Below the pieces are notes generated by a model, which ran no database searches, was not told the origin of the DNA, and saw nothing but the letters and a program-made list of their open reading frames with translations. 64,000 bases of DNA from Pseudomonas kribbensis (GTDB lineage Bacteria; Pseudomonadota; Gammaproteobacteria; Pseudomonadales; Pseudomonadaceae): the NCBI RefSeq assembly GCF_003352185.1, contig NZ_CP029608.1, forward strand, positions 4,154,001 through 4,218,000, given 5' to 3'. Shown in pieces: positions 61,697 through 64,000 of the stretch. Position 1 is the stretch's first letter. Every line of letters begins with the position of its first letter. The position numbers were made by a program, and so were the translations under genes.

Positions 61697-62748
61697 CAAG
61701 CGCTTCCTTTAGCCGAAACCGGCGTCGGGGAGACGTTCCCCGCCGTTTTTTTCGCCGCCGCACGCTCGCCCAGAAACAACACCGAAGTGAAGTTGAACCG
61801 GCTGAAAATGGTCGACAACAGCACCGGCCCGAGCAACCCGCAAGCCACACCGCAAAACACCAGCGCGCTTTCGTCCTTGATACCCAGGCGCCCGAGCACC
61901 GAGCGCGAGGTGGCGGCGAACAACACATGAAACAGGAAAATCGCGTAAGAGTAACCACCGAGCCAGGTCAGCGCCTTCGAACGCATGTCACTCGACAGCA
62001 GCGCGAAGCAGGACACGCACCCCACCGTCAGGCCGATGAGGCTGCGGCGGTCGATGATCAACTCACGATCCAGCGAGGCGATGTACAACAGCGTCAGGGA
62101 AATCAGTACGAACACCAACGGGCCGACGACTTTGAACCGTTGCTTCAACGCACTGACATTTTCCTGGCCGATCATCCCCGCCACAAAGAACGGCAACAGA
62201 TAGGTCGCACCGTTGATGCCGAACGCATCGAACTTGAACGGCGGCAACAGAAACACTGCGGCGGAAAACGCGAACAGCAGGTACAGACGCGTCGCCGAGC
62301 GCAACAAACCACGCCATTCCAGCAGGCCGACAAACATGAAGATGATGAACACCGCCTGCAGGAACCAGAAGTGGTTCACCGGCACATAGAACGACAACAG
62401 CGCATCGATCACACCGACGTCCTTGTTCACGCCCGGCCCCACTGCCTGCAACACCGAGAACGGCACGCCCACGCAAAACAGCGGCACGATCAGCCGCCGC
62501 ACCTTGCCGGTGAAGAACGCCGAAAAGTCATTGCCGCGAATCTTGTAGATGGAATAGATGTAGCCCGAGATAAAGGTGAACAGCGGCATGCGCACGTACA
62601 CCATGGAATCGGCGATCACCCGGAACGGTGAGCCGATGTCGATTTTCAAACCGCCGCCCAGCGGGCCGATCACGTGATAGAGCACCAGCAGCAGGCAAGC
62701 GAGCCCGCGCAGGGTTTCGATCTCCAGGGACTTTTTCTTGCTCGACAT
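61696..62748 (-). CDS. Membrane acyltransferase 3 (OafA/OatA-like)
   Basis: A 350-residue protein with about ten membrane segments. The N-terminal ETLRGLACLLLVLYHVIG has the Arg and His used by acyltransferase-3 enzymes. These move acyl groups such as acetyl across or onto polysaccharides. It reads into the SGNH hydrolase gene, which suggests the pair sets the acylation of the polymer. Confidence 0.85.
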   Translation of the reverse strand: MSSKKKSLEIETLRGLACLLLVLYHVIGPLGGGLKIDIGSPFRVIADSMVYVRMPLFTFISGYIYSIYKIRGNDFSAFFTGKVRRLIVPLFCVGVPFSVLQAVGPGVNKDVGVIDALLSFYVPVNHFWFLQAVFIIFMFVGLLEWRGLLRSATRLYLLFAFSAAVFLLPPFKFDAFGINGATYLLPFFVAGMIGQENVSALKQRFKVVGPLVFVLISLTLLYIASLDRELIIDRRSLIGLTVGCVSCFALLSSDMRSKALTWLGGYSYAIFLFHVLFAATSRSVLGRLGIKDESALVFCGVACGLLGPVLLSTIFSRFNFTSVLFLGERAAAKKTAGNVSPTPVSAKGSA

Positions 62749-62760
62749 AAAGCACCCGCC

Positions 62761-63864
62761 TCAATTCAGAATTCTTGATTCGACCCGCACCGGTTTGTTC
62801 GCCCGCAGCATCAAGCCCAAGCCCACGAACAACACCGGCACCACCATCGAGAAGTGTCGGGCGAAGGAGCCGAAGTCCGGTTCGAACAAGCCCTGAACCA
62901 GCAGAAACGCCAGGGGAATCGCGATCAGTTCCTTGGGTTTGGTCTGGATCGGCGCACCTTTGTAATCGGTCGAGGTGATCACTTTGAACAACAGCAACGC
63001 GGTCATGATCATCAGCGCCACGAAGATCACCTGGCCCGGGCCGGACAGCAGCATCAGCTCAACCGGAAACGACAGGCGAAAGAAGATGATCATCGAGTCC
63101 AGGGCCTGCGAAACGAAGTCGCTGCCGCTGAGCCACGAGACGATCAGCGACTTGGACCCCTCCTCGCCCGCCGTACGCAGTTCGTTGTTGCTGGCGCGAA
63201 TCGACGACACCGGAAAGCCCAGCGCCAACTGGATGGCCATGGCCACTGCCAGGTAGAACAGGAACAGCATCACGAAGAAGGTCATGCGCGACACGTACTT
63301 CTTCATCATGCAAACGCCGACCCAGGACAGCGAAAACAGGATCCAGTAGGGCCGGATCAACACGCCGTAGATCACCGCCGACAGGAAAAACCCGCCGCGA
63401 TATTTGCGCGTCAGCGAGCTGAACAGAATGCTCAGCACCGCCACCGACACGATGATTTCCTTGGTCAGGTTCTCCAGGAAGAACGAGCGCACCACGCCCC
63501 ACAGGCACAGGGTCCCGAAGATCGCCAGCGGCATGCGCCGGAACACCACCACCGGAATCGCCGTGAGGAAGAAATTGCAGAACATCCCGTAGGCCCAGGC
63601 GTTGGTCAGGTTGATCCCGGTGGGCCGCAGCAGGAACGCCGAACACTCGTAGGACGAGCGATCCGGCGAGAACGGGTTCCAGAAATTGCAGTTGTCGGCC
63701 CGGGCATAGGACGACCAAAGGGTCATCGCATCCGGGCCGGGATCGCGGGGGATCAGCAGCGGCATGGCCACCGACAGAAACAGGCCGGTGAACAGGATCA
63801 GGAACGAGAGAGAGGAATCGAGTTTCTTGCCGCGAAACTCGATGCACGGCAGTTTCAGGCCCAT
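62761..63864 (-). CDS. Polytopic membrane protein, candidate polysaccharide polymerase (Wzy-like)
   Basis: A 367-residue protein with about ten membrane segments and a long periplasmic loop (about residues 35-85). Sequence is divergent, as is normal for Wzy polymerases, so the call rests on topology and on place between an acyltransferase and a flippase-like gene. The ATG lies within the 3' end of the flippase-like gene (10-bp overlap). Another glycan-related membrane protein is possible. Confidence 0.55.
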   Translation of the reverse strand: MGLKLPCIEFRGKKLDSSLSFLILFTGLFLSVAMPLLIPRDPGPDAMTLWSSYARADNCNFWNPFSPDRSSYECSAFLLRPTGINLTNAWAYGMFCNFFLTAIPVVVFRRMPLAIFGTLCLWGVVRSFFLENLTKEIIVSVAVLSILFSSLTRKYRGGFFLSAVIYGVLIRPYWILFSLSWVGVCMMKKYVSRMTFFVMLFLFYLAVAMAIQLALGFPVSSIRASNNELRTAGEEGSKSLIVSWLSGSDFVSQALDSMIIFFRLSFPVELMLLSGPGQVIFVALMIMTALLLFKVITSTDYKGAPIQTKPKELIAIPLAFLLVQGLFEPDFGSFARHFSMVVPVLFVGLGLMLRANKPVRVESRILN

Positions 63865-64000
63865 GACACGACAGCCTTTTTCGCACGCGTTGCACGGGTC
63901 AGTAGCGCAATCACGCCGAGCTGCACGATGATCCCGAAGACGTTGCCCCAGGCCGCGCCATAAATCGAATAGTGCTTGATCAGCACATAGCTGACCGGTA
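63855..64000 (-). CDS. C-terminal end of a Wzx-like polysaccharide flippase (cut by the window edge)
   Basis: The last 47 residues or so: SYVLIKHYSIYGAAWGNVFG followed by a membrane helix IIVQLGVIALL and a basic tail. The GIYGAAxGxxFG-type helix is common near the end of Wzx/MATE-like flippases. The rest lies to the right of the window. It would flip lipid-linked repeat units across the inner membrane. Confidence 0.55.
   Translation of the reverse strand, partial: PVSYVLIKHYSIYGAAWGNVFGIIVQLGVIALLTRATRAKKAVVSWA

Noticed and set aside
1..64000. CRISPR arrays, tRNA or rRNA genes, prophage or complete insertion sequences
   Set aside because: No spaced direct repeats, cloverleaf sequences, integrase or transposase frames were seen.

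Overview
The window looks like chromosomal DNA of a Pseudomonas species, most likely of the P. fluorescens group. The evidence is high GC coding sequence, Pseudomonas-type gene families (FecIRA, CopABCD, EmrAB, a DUF6124-like protein, a DUF2388-like protein, GlxA-type AraC regulators) and three short hairpin repeats of the kind scattered through P. fluorescens genomes. No tRNA, rRNA, CRISPR array, complete insertion sequence or prophage was seen. Both ends cut through a gene.

Region 1 (1-6.4 kb): the 3' part of a probable type VI secretion (T6SS) immunity gene of the Tli4 family, an MFS transporter, and a complete fecI-fecR-fecA ferric citrate type system on the minus strand. Region 2 (6.7-9.9 kb): a large lone SF1 helicase fused to a C-terminal nuclease-like domain, plus an unknown 103-residue protein. 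Region 3 (10-15.5 kb): a methyltransferase, then a Rieske oxygenase, a GMC oxidoreductase and a GlxA/AraC regulator facing a class II aldolase; this looks like an uncharacterised catabolic module. Region 4 (15.6-21.9 kb): a two-partner secretion pair (TpsB, then a 1489-residue TpsA).

Region 5 (22-31.9 kb): a drug-efflux MFS gene divergent from an AraC regulator, an EmrAB-like efflux pair, an AhpD-like protein, a second ECF sigma/FecR/TonB-receptor set and a Gly-rich secreted protein. Region 6 (31.9-36.9 kb): a diguanylate cyclase; an AT-richer T6SS cargo cassette (PAAR protein, lipase-like effector, lipoprotein that may be its immunity partner); a periplasmic RNase T2; an unknown protein. Region 7 (37-43.6 kb): copABCD, a PheC-type cyclohexadienyl dehydratase, a PseH-like acetyltransferase and two lipoproteins. 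Region 8 (43.6-48.4 kb): a DUF6124-like gene with a long structured leader, a frameshifted small gene, an internally duplicated membrane protein, dusA, a DUF2388-like gene and uppP.

Region 9 (48.9 kb to the end) is an exopolysaccharide locus. Two atypical winged-helix regulators precede a WcaJ/PslA-type initiating sugar-phosphate transferase. A gfcA/wza/gfcB/gfcC/gfcD-like export operon, galE, galU, a stand-alone phosphomannomutase C-terminal-like domain, an SGNH hydrolase coupled to an acyltransferase, a Wzy-like membrane protein and the end of a Wzx-like flippase follow. Together these could initiate, supply sugar nucleotides for, acylate, polymerise, flip and export a surface polysaccharide. 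The glycosyltransferases and the co-polymerase/kinase would have to lie beyond the right edge.
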